A DNA stretch of 64,000 nucleotides, from assembly GCF_001544555.2 (NCBI RefSeq), contig NZ_FCOK02000002.1, positions 248,001-312,000 of the forward strand. The letters are read 5' to 3'. The position numbers were made by a program, and so were the translations under genes. Each line of letters begins with the position of its first letter. Within the stretch, counting starts at the first letter, position 1. This DNA is from Caballeronia udeis (GTDB lineage: Bacteria; Pseudomonadota; Gammaproteobacteria; Burkholderiales; Burkholderiaceae). Below are positions 38,459 to 46,540 of this stretch, piece by piece. The notes under the pieces are model-generated. The model was not told the DNA's origin. It saw only the letters and a list, made by a program, of their open reading frames with translations, and searched no databases.

Positions 38459-38817
38459 CTGCCGCGCCTAATACTTCAATCGATAAATCGGAATAAATTA
38501 CTCGAAAGTGTAAGAATTATTTCTTCTAAGACATGCTTAAAATCTACTGCTTTGTCATATTCGGGCAAACCATTAGGGTGGTATGCTTCCTGCAATAATC
38601 TTCATACGCAAGTGCCAGGCTGGGTTGTGCGCCGCTTTGGAACCCGTTTTGCACCAGCTAGCGGATTTGATGCAGATTACATGCACCATCTTGTGGTTTT
38701 TGGCAAACGTTTGCGAACACCCCGAATTTCTTGATTCATCCGTTTTGCGGGCAGAAGGCACGCCCGCTACGCTTGGTTCAACATTCGCAGCTCAGTCCGG
38801 CTGCATGGAGCAACGCA
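38459..38817 (+). other. Intergenic region upstream of the domesticated transposase-like gene
   Basis: The first ~120 bases are AT-rich, and the remainder contains the palindrome at 38703-38714. The reading frame of the next gene extends back to 38731, but a GGAG ribosome-binding site supports ATG 38818, so this stretch is treated as promoter and leader. Confidence 0.4.
38703..38714. promoter_or_regulatory. Perfect 12-bp palindrome, PurR/LacI-type operator candidate
   Basis: GCAAACGTTTGC is a perfect palindrome with the central CG typical of LacI-family operators. It matches the core of the E. coli PurR box. It lies 104 bases before the ATG at 38818. A 12-bp palindrome can occur by chance in a window of this size, so the call rests on its resemblance to the known operator and its intergenic position. 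Confidence 0.35.
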
Positions 38818-39789
38818 ATGTTTTTTGACGAACTCAGTAATGAAGAGTGGGCACTGGTTGCCGCCCTCGTGACCGAAGGTGAAGTCCGCGAACACCGGCG
38901 CGGCCGTCCGCGTGCGCACCCGCGCACGATCGTGAATGCCGTGCTGTGGATTCTCACCACCGGCGAAACCTGGTCGAAGCTGCCCAGTCACTATCCGACC
39001 GTGCCCACCTGTCGCCGCCGTTTCAACGACTGGCAAATGAACGGCACGCTGATCGAAATGGTGACTCGGCTCGCAGCGCGCGGGCGTTCCTTCGCGATCG
39101 TGCCGTCCGCGCCAACCGAAGCCCCGCCGCGCCCGGCGCAGGCCACCTACGAGTGCGATCGCCTGCGTGGCGTGTTCTGGCAGAACCCGGAGTCATGGGG
39201 CGGTCCTGACGGAAACAGCGCAAACGCGGTGGATGCGCTGTTCGCTGCCGTCCCGCGCCGCCTCGCGGAAGCGCACGACGTTGCGCGCGCGAATGCGCCA
39301 ACGCCGTTGTCGCCAGGCAGGGCGGCCCTGCTCACCACGGCTTCGCGTTCGCTGCAGCGCGAGCCGTCAGGTGCTCGGCCCCATTCGTCCGATCCCTTGC
39401 CAATGGCCTTCGAGCCCGACTGCGCCCCCGTGCATGACGGTCACGGTTACGCCATCTACGCCATTGCGCGGCCGGTTGCCGGCAACATGTTTCGCGGCTG
39501 GGCCGAGATCGTGAAGGACGGCCGCCGGGTGGAGCGCTCAGGTCTGATCGGTCCGCGCTACGAGAACCCGCGGGAAGCGGCGGATTACGCGCTCGAGTGG
39601 TCCCGCAGATGGATCGCGGCGCAATCCACGCGCATGACCCATCCCGTGCAAACCACCTCGGACGCGCCTCATCGCGTTGCGTCCGTTGCCAACGCGTCCA
39701 GCCACGCCCAGAACAATCTGCAACGTGAACTCGCCGCAGCGGTGCCGGAACGTGTCGAAGTCCGGCGCTACGCAGACGTACAAGGCTGA
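38818..39789 (+). CDS. IS5-type transposase N-terminal domain fused to a non-transposase region (domesticated?)
   Basis: A 323-aa protein. Residues 1-85 (FDELSNEEWALVAALV, RRGRPRAHPRTIVNAVLWIL, TTGETWSKLP, CRRRFNDWQMNG) are the DUF4096 DNA-binding domain of IS5-family transposases. The DDE catalytic domain that should follow is absent. Instead there is a Pro/Ala-rich linker and a C-terminal segment (~210-270) with HGYAIYAIARPV, FRGWAEIVKDGRRVERSGLIG and a trailing EWSRRWI, of a family I do not recognise. No inverted repeats of an element flank it. GGAG precedes ATG 38818. It stands just before the exopolysaccharide cluster, so a regulator recruited from a transposase is plausible but unproven. 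Confidence 0.72.
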   Translation: MFFDELSNEEWALVAALVTEGEVREHRRGRPRAHPRTIVNAVLWILTTGETWSKLPSHYPTVPTCRRRFNDWQMNGTLIEMVTRLAARGRSFAIVPSAPTEAPPRPAQATYECDRLRGVFWQNPESWGGPDGNSANAVDALFAAVPRRLAEAHDVARANAPTPLSPGRAALLTTASRSLQREPSGARPHSSDPLPMAFEPDCAPVHDGHGYAIYAIARPVAGNMFRGWAEIVKDGRRVERSGLIGPRYENPREAADYALEWSRRWIAAQSTRMTHPVQTTSDAPHRVASVANASSHAQNNLQRELAAAVPERVEVRRYADVQG

Positions 39790-39837
39790 CTCGGAACACT
39801 TTGCAGGACCGGTCAGGTCTCCCGGGTTTGACTCGAC

Positions 39838-39880
39838 ATGCTGTGCGGCGCACCTGAATCACGCGCCGCACAGCATTTTT
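39838..39880 (+). terminator. Strong intrinsic terminator
   Basis: A perfect 14-bp stem (ATGCTGTGCGGCGC at 39838-39851 pairing with 39863-39876) with an 11-base loop is followed by a run of T residues. It ends the rightward transposase-like gene and abuts the bceA stop. On the opposite strand the stem has no T-tract after it, so for bceA it would act only as a stabilising hairpin. Confidence 0.88.
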
Positions 39881-41386
39881 CTATTGCCGGCCGTACTTGT
39901 CGTCGAAACGGACAATATCGTCTTCGCCCAGATACGTGCCCGACTGCACCTCGATCATCTCAAGCGGCATCTTGCCCGGGTTCTCGAGCCGGTGTTGCAC
40001 GCCGATCGGAATGTAAGTGGACTCGTTTTCCGCAAGAATGAACGTCTCGGTGCCGCGCGTGACGAGCGCCGTGCCGCGCACCACGACCCAGTGTTCCGCG
40101 CGGTGATGATGCATCTGCAATGACAACCGCGCACCCGGTTTCACCACGATCCGCTTGACCTGGAAGCGCTCGCCGTTGTCGATGGAATCGTAATGGCCCC
40201 ACGGCCGATGCACCTTGCGATGATCCGCTGCTTCCTTGCCTTGCTCCGCCTTGATGCGCCCGACGATCGCCTTCACGTCCTGCACGCACTCCTTGTTCGC
40301 GACCAGAATGGCATCCGCCGTTTCCACGACCACCAGGTTATGCGTTCCCACGCACGCGATCAGCCGGCCCTCGGAATGTGCATACGTGGATGACGCCCCC
40401 TGGAACATCACGCGGCCACGCGCGACATTTTCTTCGCCGTCCTTCGGCAGGATCTTCCAGATCGCGTCCCACGAGCCCACGTCCGACCAGCCCGCGTTCA
40501 GCGGCACGACAGCACCGGAGCAGACGCTCTGGTCGCTGGCAAGCTGCTCCATGACGGCATAGTCGATAGAGTCCGACGGCGAGGCGGCGAACGCCTGTTT
40601 GTCGAGGCGGAAGAACTCGCCGTCGTGCGTGCCGGCGTCGCAGGCGGCGCGGCAGGCAGCGTAGATAGCAGGCTGGAAGTGCTCGATGGCCTTGAGCCAC
40701 ACCGAAGCGCGCACGATAAAAATGCCCGCGTTCCACCAGTACTCGCCGGAGCTCACGTACTGGCGTGCGAGTTCCAGATGCGGTTTCTCGACGAACTTCT
40801 CGAGTGGCCATGCACCCGAGCCGAGCATCTGCTGTCCGACCTTGATGTAGCCGTAGCCCGTTTCGGCATGTGTCGGCACGATACACAGGGTGACGATAGC
40901 GCCGTCCTGCGCGCACTTCGCGCCTGCACCGATCGTCTTGTGAAATGCTTCGCTATCCGTAACAACATGATCCGCCGGCATCACCACGAGGATGGCGTCC
41001 TCGCCGGCCGCCATCGCGTGCATGGCAGCCACGGTCAGCGCGGGCGCCGTATTGCGCGCAACCGGTTCAAGCACGAGATGCGCGCGCCGGCCGCCGGCCC
41101 GCAACTGGTCGGCGGTCGTAAAGCGATGATCTTCGCCGCACACGATGATGGCGTCGTCGATACGCGCGGTGCCGTAGGTCAGGCCGTCGAGGCGTTGTGC
41201 GGTGGATTGCAGCAGCGACTGGTCACCGATCAAACCAATCAGCTGCTTGGGGAAGTGCTCGCGTGACATGGGCCACAGGCGTGTGCCAGCACCTCCGGCC
41301 AGGATGACCGGCTGGATCCTGAGCCTGGTTTCAGTTGCCGCGGGCGTGAGTGGAGTGCTGATAATTGTTGTATCGAGAGCGGTCAT
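39881..41386 (-). CDS. bceA: BceA: mannose-1-phosphate guanylyltransferase / phosphomannose isomerase
   Basis: A 501-aa bifunctional enzyme: N-terminal VILAGGAGTRLWPMSREHFPK and FVEKPHLELA for GDP-mannose synthesis, C-terminal cupin with VHRPWGHYDSIDNGERFQVK and QMHHHRAEHWVVVRG for isomerase activity. It has an extra ~25 N-terminal residues compared with manC at 30262. It is divergent from bceB, with an AGGAG site before the ATG at 41384-41386. In cepacian-producing Burkholderia, bceA supplies GDP-mannose, and by bce-II enzymes GDP-rhamnose, for the exopolysaccharide. Synteny with bceB-K supports the name. Confidence 0.93.
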   Translation of the reverse strand: MTALDTTIISTPLTPAATETRLRIQPVILAGGAGTRLWPMSREHFPKQLIGLIGDQSLLQSTAQRLDGLTYGTARIDDAIIVCGEDHRFTTADQLRAGGRRAHLVLEPVARNTAPALTVAAMHAMAAGEDAILVVMPADHVVTDSEAFHKTIGAGAKCAQDGAIVTLCIVPTHAETGYGYIKVGQQMLGSGAWPLEKFVEKPHLELARQYVSSGEYWWNAGIFIVRASVWLKAIEHFQPAIYAACRAACDAGTHDGEFFRLDKQAFAASPSDSIDYAVMEQLASDQSVCSGAVVPLNAGWSDVGSWDAIWKILPKDGEENVARGRVMFQGASSTYAHSEGRLIACVGTHNLVVVETADAILVANKECVQDVKAIVGRIKAEQGKEAADHRKVHRPWGHYDSIDNGERFQVKRIVVKPGARLSLQMHHHRAEHWVVVRGTALVTRGTETFILAENESTYIPIGVQHRLENPGKMPLEMIEVQSGTYLGEDDIVRFDDKYGRQ

Positions 41387-41900
41387 GACGAGGGAGCTCC
41401 TTGAGCTTGATCGGGTATTACAATTTTGAACACGTAGTAAATAGCTGTTAAATCAAAAAACCAAAAAATAATCACTCAATATACTCAGCGCGGCATCTTG
41501 GTAATTAAACGTAAGGAAAATGAGCGGCTGAATTTTTTTCTTACTTTTCCGTAATTTTTTCTCGAAAATTAATTGCTTAAAATTCGGTCTGCCGCCCTGA
41601 GCCATAAGGCCGGGACGGATGTGTTACATCCTGAAAAAAATTCGCCAATGCGTCGTATCCGCAGTGCCCGTAGGCTTCTAGAGCCGCTTCGTGACAAAAA
41701 TAAATCGGCGAAAAAACGCGAATTAACCTGCGCATTATTTTGCGGTTGCAGCATGAATTTAATTCCCGCCTTATACGGGTATGTACCAAGGCGATCAGTG
41801 CTCTTGTTTCTCCGCCTTTGCTTGTGCGTTTGCCCCAGGCGAATGCGTGAAGCTGAAGCAAGACCCGAGCAGACCGTGTCTTCCACCCGAGGTGTCTTAC
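41387..41900. other. Divergent bceA-bceB regulatory region
   Basis: About 510 bases. The part 41420-41580 is very AT-rich, with A- and T-tracts such as AATTTTTTTCTTAC and TTTTTTCTCGAAAATTAATTG, against a GC-rich background. This is typical of a bent, possibly silencer-bound promoter region. The bceB frame opens upstream of its likely start at 41901, but the residues there look non-native. No single -10/-35 pair stands out. Confidence 0.5.
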
Positions 41901-43271
41901 ATGTTGAGCGTGCTTTCGAGAATGATCGACATTGCAATGGTGGCGCTGGGCGCGCTGCTGGCCGCGTGGCTGCACGCGGGAAATGCCGTCTGGCTCGACG
42001 ACATGCAAAGCACGCTGCTCGCGTTCAATTGCGTGCTGGTGATCATGACGTTCCCGTCGTTCGGGATATACAAGTCGTGGCGCGGCAAGCCCGTGTACGA
42101 CCTGCTGTGGCGCGTGACGCTGGCGTGGTTGATGGTGGAAGGGGCTGGCGTGCTGCTGACGTTCAGCGTGCATCGGGCAGACTTGTTGTCGCGCTTATGG
42201 CTGTTGTATTGGGGAGCGGCAGCCGCCGCCTTGCTGATGCTTTCAAAGGCCGTTGTGCACGCCACGCTCAAGTCGATCCGTCGCGAAGGTTTCAACCAGA
42301 AGGCGGTCGCCATTGTCGGTGCGGCGCCTTACGGGCAGTTCCTGATCGAGCAGATGCGCAGCCGTCCCGAGGCAGGTTTCAGCCCGGTCTATGTGTTCGA
42401 TGAAACCTTCCCGGAAGGCACGCTTGCGGGCGTACCGGTGAGCCGCGATCTGGGCGATCTCACGCTGCTCGTGCGTGGCCGTGCGATTCGCGAGTTATGG
42501 CTGGCCCTGCCGATCTCGCAGGAACGGACCATCAACAAGCTCGTCACGGAGTTCCGCGACGACTTCGTGAATATCCGCTTCATTCCGGATGTGCGCAGCC
42601 TGTCGTTCTTCAACCACGCGGTGGTCGATCTGCTGGGTGTGCCGGCGATCAACCTGGCCGCGTCGCCGATCACGGACCTCAAGGTGTTGCCCAAGCGGGT
42701 GTTCGACCGCCTGTTTGCCGCAAGCGTGCTGCTGGGCCTGGCGCCGTTGCTGATCGTGCTCGCGGTGGCCGTGAAGATGTCCTCGCCGGGGCCGGTGTTC
42801 TTCAAGCAGAAGCGCAAGGGCATAGACGGTTACGAGTTCGAGATCTACAAGTTTCGTTCCATGAGGGTTCACAAGGAAACTGCCGGTCACGTCACCCAGG
42901 CGAAGAAGGGCGACAAGCGGGTGACGCGCGTAGGAGCGTTCCTGCGCCGCACGAGCCTGGACGAGTTGCCGCAGTTCATCAATGTGCTCAGGGGCGAGAT
43001 GTCGGTGGTCGGTCCGCGTCCTCACGCGCTTGAACACGACGACATCTACAAGGATCTCGTGAAGGGCTACATGTACCGGTATCGCATCAAACCGGGTATC
43101 ACCGGCTGGGCGCAAGTGAATGGTTTTCGCGGCGAGACCGACCGCATCGAAAAGATGATGGGGCGCGTGAAACTCGACCTGTACTACATGCAGCACTGGA
43201 CTTTTGGACTCGACATGAAGATTGTCGCCATGACTTTGTGGAAGGGCTTCGCCGGTGTGAATGCTTATTAA
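41901..43271 (+). CDS. bceB: BceB: undecaprenyl-phosphate glucose phosphotransferase
   Basis: A 456-aa polyisoprenyl-phosphate hexose-1-phosphate transferase. Four N-terminal membrane segments and a nucleotide-binding-like middle ([17 protein letters not shown]) precede the catalytic C-terminal domain with [34 protein letters not shown] and [18 protein letters not shown]. It starts the cepacian repeat by putting glucose-1-phosphate on undecaprenyl phosphate. I start at ATG 41901, where GAGGTG lies 6 bases upstream, and not at the open frame from 41781. It is the first gene of the rightward bce operon, 64 bp before bceC. Confidence 0.93.
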   Translation: MLSVLSRMIDIAMVALGALLAAWLHAGNAVWLDDMQSTLLAFNCVLVIMTFPSFGIYKSWRGKPVYDLLWRVTLAWLMVEGAGVLLTFSVHRADLLSRLWLLYWGAAAAALLMLSKAVVHATLKSIRREGFNQKAVAIVGAAPYGQFLIEQMRSRPEAGFSPVYVFDETFPEGTLAGVPVSRDLGDLTLLVRGRAIRELWLALPISQERTINKLVTEFRDDFVNIRFIPDVRSLSFFNHAVVDLLGVPAINLAASPITDLKVLPKRVFDRLFAASVLLGLAPLLIVLAVAVKMSSPGPVFFKQKRKGIDGYEFEIYKFRSMRVHKETAGHVTQAKKGDKRVTRVGAFLRRTSLDELPQFINVLRGEMSVVGPRPHALEHDDIYKDLVKGYMYRYRIKPGITGWAQVNGFRGETDRIEKMMGRVKLDLYYMQHWTFGLDMKIVAMTLWKGFAGVNAY

Positions 43272-43335
43272 GAATGCTTACCAACACCCCAGCCAAGAAT
43301 GTTTTGAATAATTTGCCAACCCTGGAGCGCGAGCT

Positions 43336-44727
43336 ATGAAACTCACCATCATCGGTAGCGGCTATGTAGGCCTCGTGACGGGCGCGTGTCTGGCCGATAT
43401 CGGTAACGACGTGCTGTGCCTCGATCTCGACGAACGCAAGATCGCCATCCTGAACGGCGGCGGCGTGCCGATCCACGAGCCGGGCCTGCAGGAGGTCATT
43501 GCGCGCAATCGCGCGGCAGGACGCCTCAACTTTTCCACCGATGTCCAGGCTGCGGTCGAACACGGCGAAGTGCTGTTCATTGCGGTGGGCACACCCTCCG
43601 ACGAGGACGGTTCCGCCGACCTGCAATACGTGCTTGCGGCGGCGCGCGACATCGGCCGTTATATGAACAACTTCAAGGTGATCGTCGATAAATCCACGGT
43701 GCCGGTCGGCACGGCGCGCCGTGTGAAGGCGGTGATCGATCAGGAACTCGCGGCCCGTGGTGTCCAGCACATGTTCTCCGTGGTCTCGAACCCCGAGTTC
43801 CTGAAGGAAGGCGCGGCGATTGACGACTTCACGCGGCCCGACCGGATCGTGCTGGGCTGCGACGACGACGTCCCTGGCGAACGCGCGCGCGAACGCATGA
43901 AGAGACTGTATTCGCCGTTCAACCGCAATCACGAACGCACGCTTTACATGGACGTGCGCTCGGCGGAATTCACCAAGTACGCAGCCAACGCCATGCTCGC
44001 CACGCGGATTTCGTTCATGAACGAACTCGCGAATTTCGCGGATCGCGTGGGTGCGGATATTGAAGCGGTGCGTCGCGGTATTGGCTCTGACCCGCGCATT
44101 GGCTACGACTTTCTGTATGCGGGTTGCGGTTATGGCGGCTCGTGCTTTCCGAAGGACGTGCGTTCCTTGATCCAGACGGCGGGTGAGTACGACGAGCAGA
44201 TGGAAATCCTGAAGGCGGTGACCTCGGTGAACGAGGCGCAGAAACAGACCCTCGCCAACAAGATCGTGGCGCGCCTGGGTGACGATCTGCGCGGCAAGAA
44301 ATTCGCGTTGTGGGGCCTCGCCTTCAAGCCGAACACCGACGACATGCGCGACGCTCCCAGCCGTGTGCTGATCGCGGCGCTGCTTGAACGCGGCGCGTCG
44401 ATCAGCGCCTACGACCCGGTCGCGACCGACGAAGCACGCCGCGTGATCGCGCTCGATCTGCGTGAAACGCCTGCGCTGCTCGCTCGCCTCACGTACGCGA
44501 ACGACCACACCGAAGCACTCGACAACGCGGACGCGCTGATCATTGTGACGGAGTGGAAGGTGTTCAAGAGCCCGGACTTCGACGGCATGAAACGCCGCCT
44601 GAAGACCCCGCTGATCTTCGACGGCCGCAACCTCTACGAGCCGGAAACCATGAACGAGATCGGCGTGGAGTATCACGCAATAGGACGTGGTGTAAGGCAA
44701 GCGGTGAAGTCACCGGTCGCGGTCTGA
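43336..44727 (+). CDS. bceC: BceC: UDP-glucose 6-dehydrogenase
   Basis: A 463-aa NAD-dependent dehydrogenase that makes UDP-glucuronic acid. The N-terminal [20 protein letters not shown] binds NAD, the central [21 protein letters not shown] is conserved, and the catalytic Cys270 sits in [11 protein letters not shown]. The C-terminal [17 protein letters not shown] block belongs to the UDP-binding domain. Length and motifs are normal. It supplies the acidic sugar of the exopolysaccharide and lies between the priming transferase and the phosphatase, as in known cepacian loci. Confidence 0.96.
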   Translation: MKLTIIGSGYVGLVTGACLADIGNDVLCLDLDERKIAILNGGGVPIHEPGLQEVIARNRAAGRLNFSTDVQAAVEHGEVLFIAVGTPSDEDGSADLQYVLAAARDIGRYMNNFKVIVDKSTVPVGTARRVKAVIDQELAARGVQHMFSVVSNPEFLKEGAAIDDFTRPDRIVLGCDDDVPGERARERMKRLYSPFNRNHERTLYMDVRSAEFTKYAANAMLATRISFMNELANFADRVGADIEAVRRGIGSDPRIGYDFLYAGCGYGGSCFPKDVRSLIQTAGEYDEQMEILKAVTSVNEAQKQTLANKIVARLGDDLRGKKFALWGLAFKPNTDDMRDAPSRVLIAALLERGASISAYDPVATDEARRVIALDLRETPALLARLTYANDHTEALDNADALIIVTEWKVFKSPDFDGMKRRLKTPLIFDGRNLYEPETMNEIGVEYHAIGRGVRQAVKSPVAV

Positions 44728-44865
44728 GCCGGTTTCAAGGCAAAGCAAGGCAACGCCAGCGACATGGCGGGCCATTGAAAAATATCGACACACCCAGGCG
44801 CTGCGAGCGCGGCTTCGGTTGAAGGACCCGATGCCGCGAGCGCGCCGCTTTAACGGATACAACCC

Positions 44866-45321
44866 ATGTTTCGAAGCGTCCTGATTGTCTGTCATGCGAA
44901 CGTCTGCCGAAGCCCTGCCGCGGAAATGCTGTTCCGCGCATACGCCGGCAAGTTAGCGGAGCAAGACGCAAGACGCCCGATCGAATTTCGCTCCGCCGGT
45001 CTCTTTGCCAAAGAAGGCCGCAACATCGATCCAACGATGTACCGCTTGCTGGCGGAGCGTGATGTCGATCCATCGGGACACTCTGCGCGCCGGCTCGACG
45101 AGTCCATGGCGCGCGCAGCCGAGTTGATTCTCGTGCCTGAAAGAAAGCAGATTGCCGCGATTGAACAGATGGCGCCGCACACACGCGGCAAGGTGCATCT
45201 GCTTGGCAAGTGGGAAGACTCTGAAGTGGCCGATCCGTACGGCGGCCACGAAGTTGCCTATCGCGAGAGCTTCGGGCTTATTGAACGTCTGGTCCAGGGA
45301 TGGCTGAATAAAATATGGTGA
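44866..45321 (+). CDS. bceD: BceD: low-molecular-weight protein tyrosine phosphatase
   Basis: A 151-aa phosphatase with the C-x5-R active site CHANVCRS (Cys9, Arg15) and the general-acid loop VADPYGG (Asp123, Pro124, Tyr125). It removes phosphate from the tyrosine kinase BceF, whose phosphorylation cycle controls polymer length and export. The P-loop is CHANVCR rather than the common CxGNICR, a small variation. It overlaps bceE by 7 bases (45315-45321), so the two are translationally linked. Confidence 0.95.
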   Translation: MFRSVLIVCHANVCRSPAAEMLFRAYAGKLAEQDARRPIEFRSAGLFAKEGRNIDPTMYRLLAERDVDPSGHSARRLDESMARAAELILVPERKQIAAIEQMAPHTRGKVHLLGKWEDSEVADPYGGHEVAYRESFGLIERLVQGWLNKIW

Positions 45322-46490
45322 ACCGGTCTCTAGCTTTATCTGTTTCCGTGGTCTTTTCGCTGGCGACTTTTTTGTCGGCTTGTGGCGTCTTGCCAGGTTA
45401 CAACCTGAACACGTCGCGCCTGAACGATACCGACCCCGCGCCGACCGCGACCTATCCCGTGCACCTGATCACGGCGGACGTGATCATGCAGCAAAACCGG
45501 CCGGGTCCGGCAGCGCTGCTGCCGCCCGCGCGTTTCGCGGACCCGGCGCAATACGTGTATCGCGTGGCGCCGCAGGATGTTCTCGGCATCACGATCTGGG
45601 ATCACCCGGAACTGACCACGCAGCAGGGGCAGACCTTGTCGGCGGGTGGCAACACCACGCAAACGGTCGCCGGCGCGCTCGCGCAGCCGTACACCACCGC
45701 GTTGCCCGGGCAGGCCGATCCGTTCGGGCAGACCGTCTCGCCCGACGGCACGATCTACTTCCCGTTCGTCGGCAAGATCCGCGTGGCGGGCAAGACCGCG
45801 GGCGAGATTCGCGACCAGCTCGCAGCGGGCTTGTCGCCTTACCTGAAGAAACCGCAAGTCGACGTTCGTGTACTTGCCTACCGCAGTCAGAAAGTCTCAG
45901 TGACGGGTGAAGTGAAGACCCCCGGGCCGCTCGCCATGAGCGATGTGCCGCTCACGCTGGTCGATGCAATCACGCGTTCGGGCGGTACGAACGCCGATGC
46001 CGACCTGCAGCGCGTGCGTCTCACGCGCAACGGCAAGCTCTATGAACTCGACGCGGACGGCGTGCTCGACCGGGGCGAGATATCGCAGAACGTGATGCTG
46101 CAATCGGGCGATATCGTCAACGTGCCGGACCGGACCGACAGCCGCGTGTTCGTGATGGGTGAAGTCAAGACGCCGCTGCCTGTCTCGATGCTGAAGGGCC
46201 GCCTGACGATCGCCGACGCACTGACGCAAGCCGGCGGCGTCCTGGATACGGACGCGAATGCGCGGCAGATCTATGTGGTGCGCGGCACGCGCGAGAAGCC
46301 GGGGTCACCGGACATCTACAGGCTGGACCTGACGCAGCCGGATTCGCTGCTGCTGTCCACGCAATTCCAGCTTCACCCGCTCGACGTGGTGTACGTGGGC
46401 ACGGCCGGTGCGGTCCAGTTCAACCGGATGGTCAACCAGGTCCTGCCGACCTTGCAGACACTCTTCTACCTGAAGGAACTGACGCGATGA
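45315..46490 (+). CDS. bceE: BceE: outer-membrane polysaccharide export lipoprotein (Wza family)
   Basis: A 391-aa lipoprotein: a hydrophobic leader ends with LSACG, so Cys23 is the lipidated residue. A Poly_export domain follows (YRVAPQDVLGITIWDHPEL, SPDGTIYFPFVGKIRVAGKTAGEIRD in two parts), then two SLBB repeats (KVSVTGEVKTPGPLAMSD and VFVMGEVKTPLPVSMLKG). It forms the outer-membrane channel that partners BceF. It starts inside the end of bceD, and its TGA stop overlaps the ATG of a 17-codon frame at 46487. Confidence 0.95.
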   Translation: MVNRSLALSVSVVFSLATFLSACGVLPGYNLNTSRLNDTDPAPTATYPVHLITADVIMQQNRPGPAALLPPARFADPAQYVYRVAPQDVLGITIWDHPELTTQQGQTLSAGGNTTQTVAGALAQPYTTALPGQADPFGQTVSPDGTIYFPFVGKIRVAGKTAGEIRDQLAAGLSPYLKKPQVDVRVLAYRSQKVSVTGEVKTPGPLAMSDVPLTLVDAITRSGGTNADADLQRVRLTRNGKLYELDADGVLDRGEISQNVMLQSGDIVNVPDRTDSRVFVMGEVKTPLPVSMLKGRLTIADALTQAGGVLDTDANARQIYVVRGTREKPGSPDIYRLDLTQPDSLLLSTQFQLHPLDVVYVGTAGAVQFNRMVNQVLPTLQTLFYLKELTR

Positions 46491-46540
46491 ACGCTTTCCA
46501 GATCGTCAAATGCTTCAAACCAACCGGGATTGAATCGTGA
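46487..46540 (+). CDS. Candidate 17-codon coupling ORF between bceE and bceF
   Basis: ATG at 46487 overlaps the bceE stop (ATGA), and its TGA at 46538-46540 overlaps the bceF GTG start (GTGA). The 17-residue product MNAFQIVKCFKPTGIES has no known relative. AAGGAA about 9 bases before the ATG can act as its ribosome-binding site, while the GTG of bceF has only a weak one. Perfect overlap at both ends suggests that its translation carries ribosomes into bceF. It could equally be chance. Confidence 0.4.
   Translation: MNAFQIVKCFKPTGIES

Noticed and set aside
38818..39789. Calling this an intact IS5-family insertion sequence
   Set aside because: No DDE catalytic domain, no terminal inverted repeats or target duplication that I can see, and an unrelated C-terminal domain.
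43099..44700. 533-codon minus-strand frame opposite bceB/bceC
   Set aside because: Shadow of two well-identified genes on the other strand; composition is Arg/His/Val-rich with no domain.
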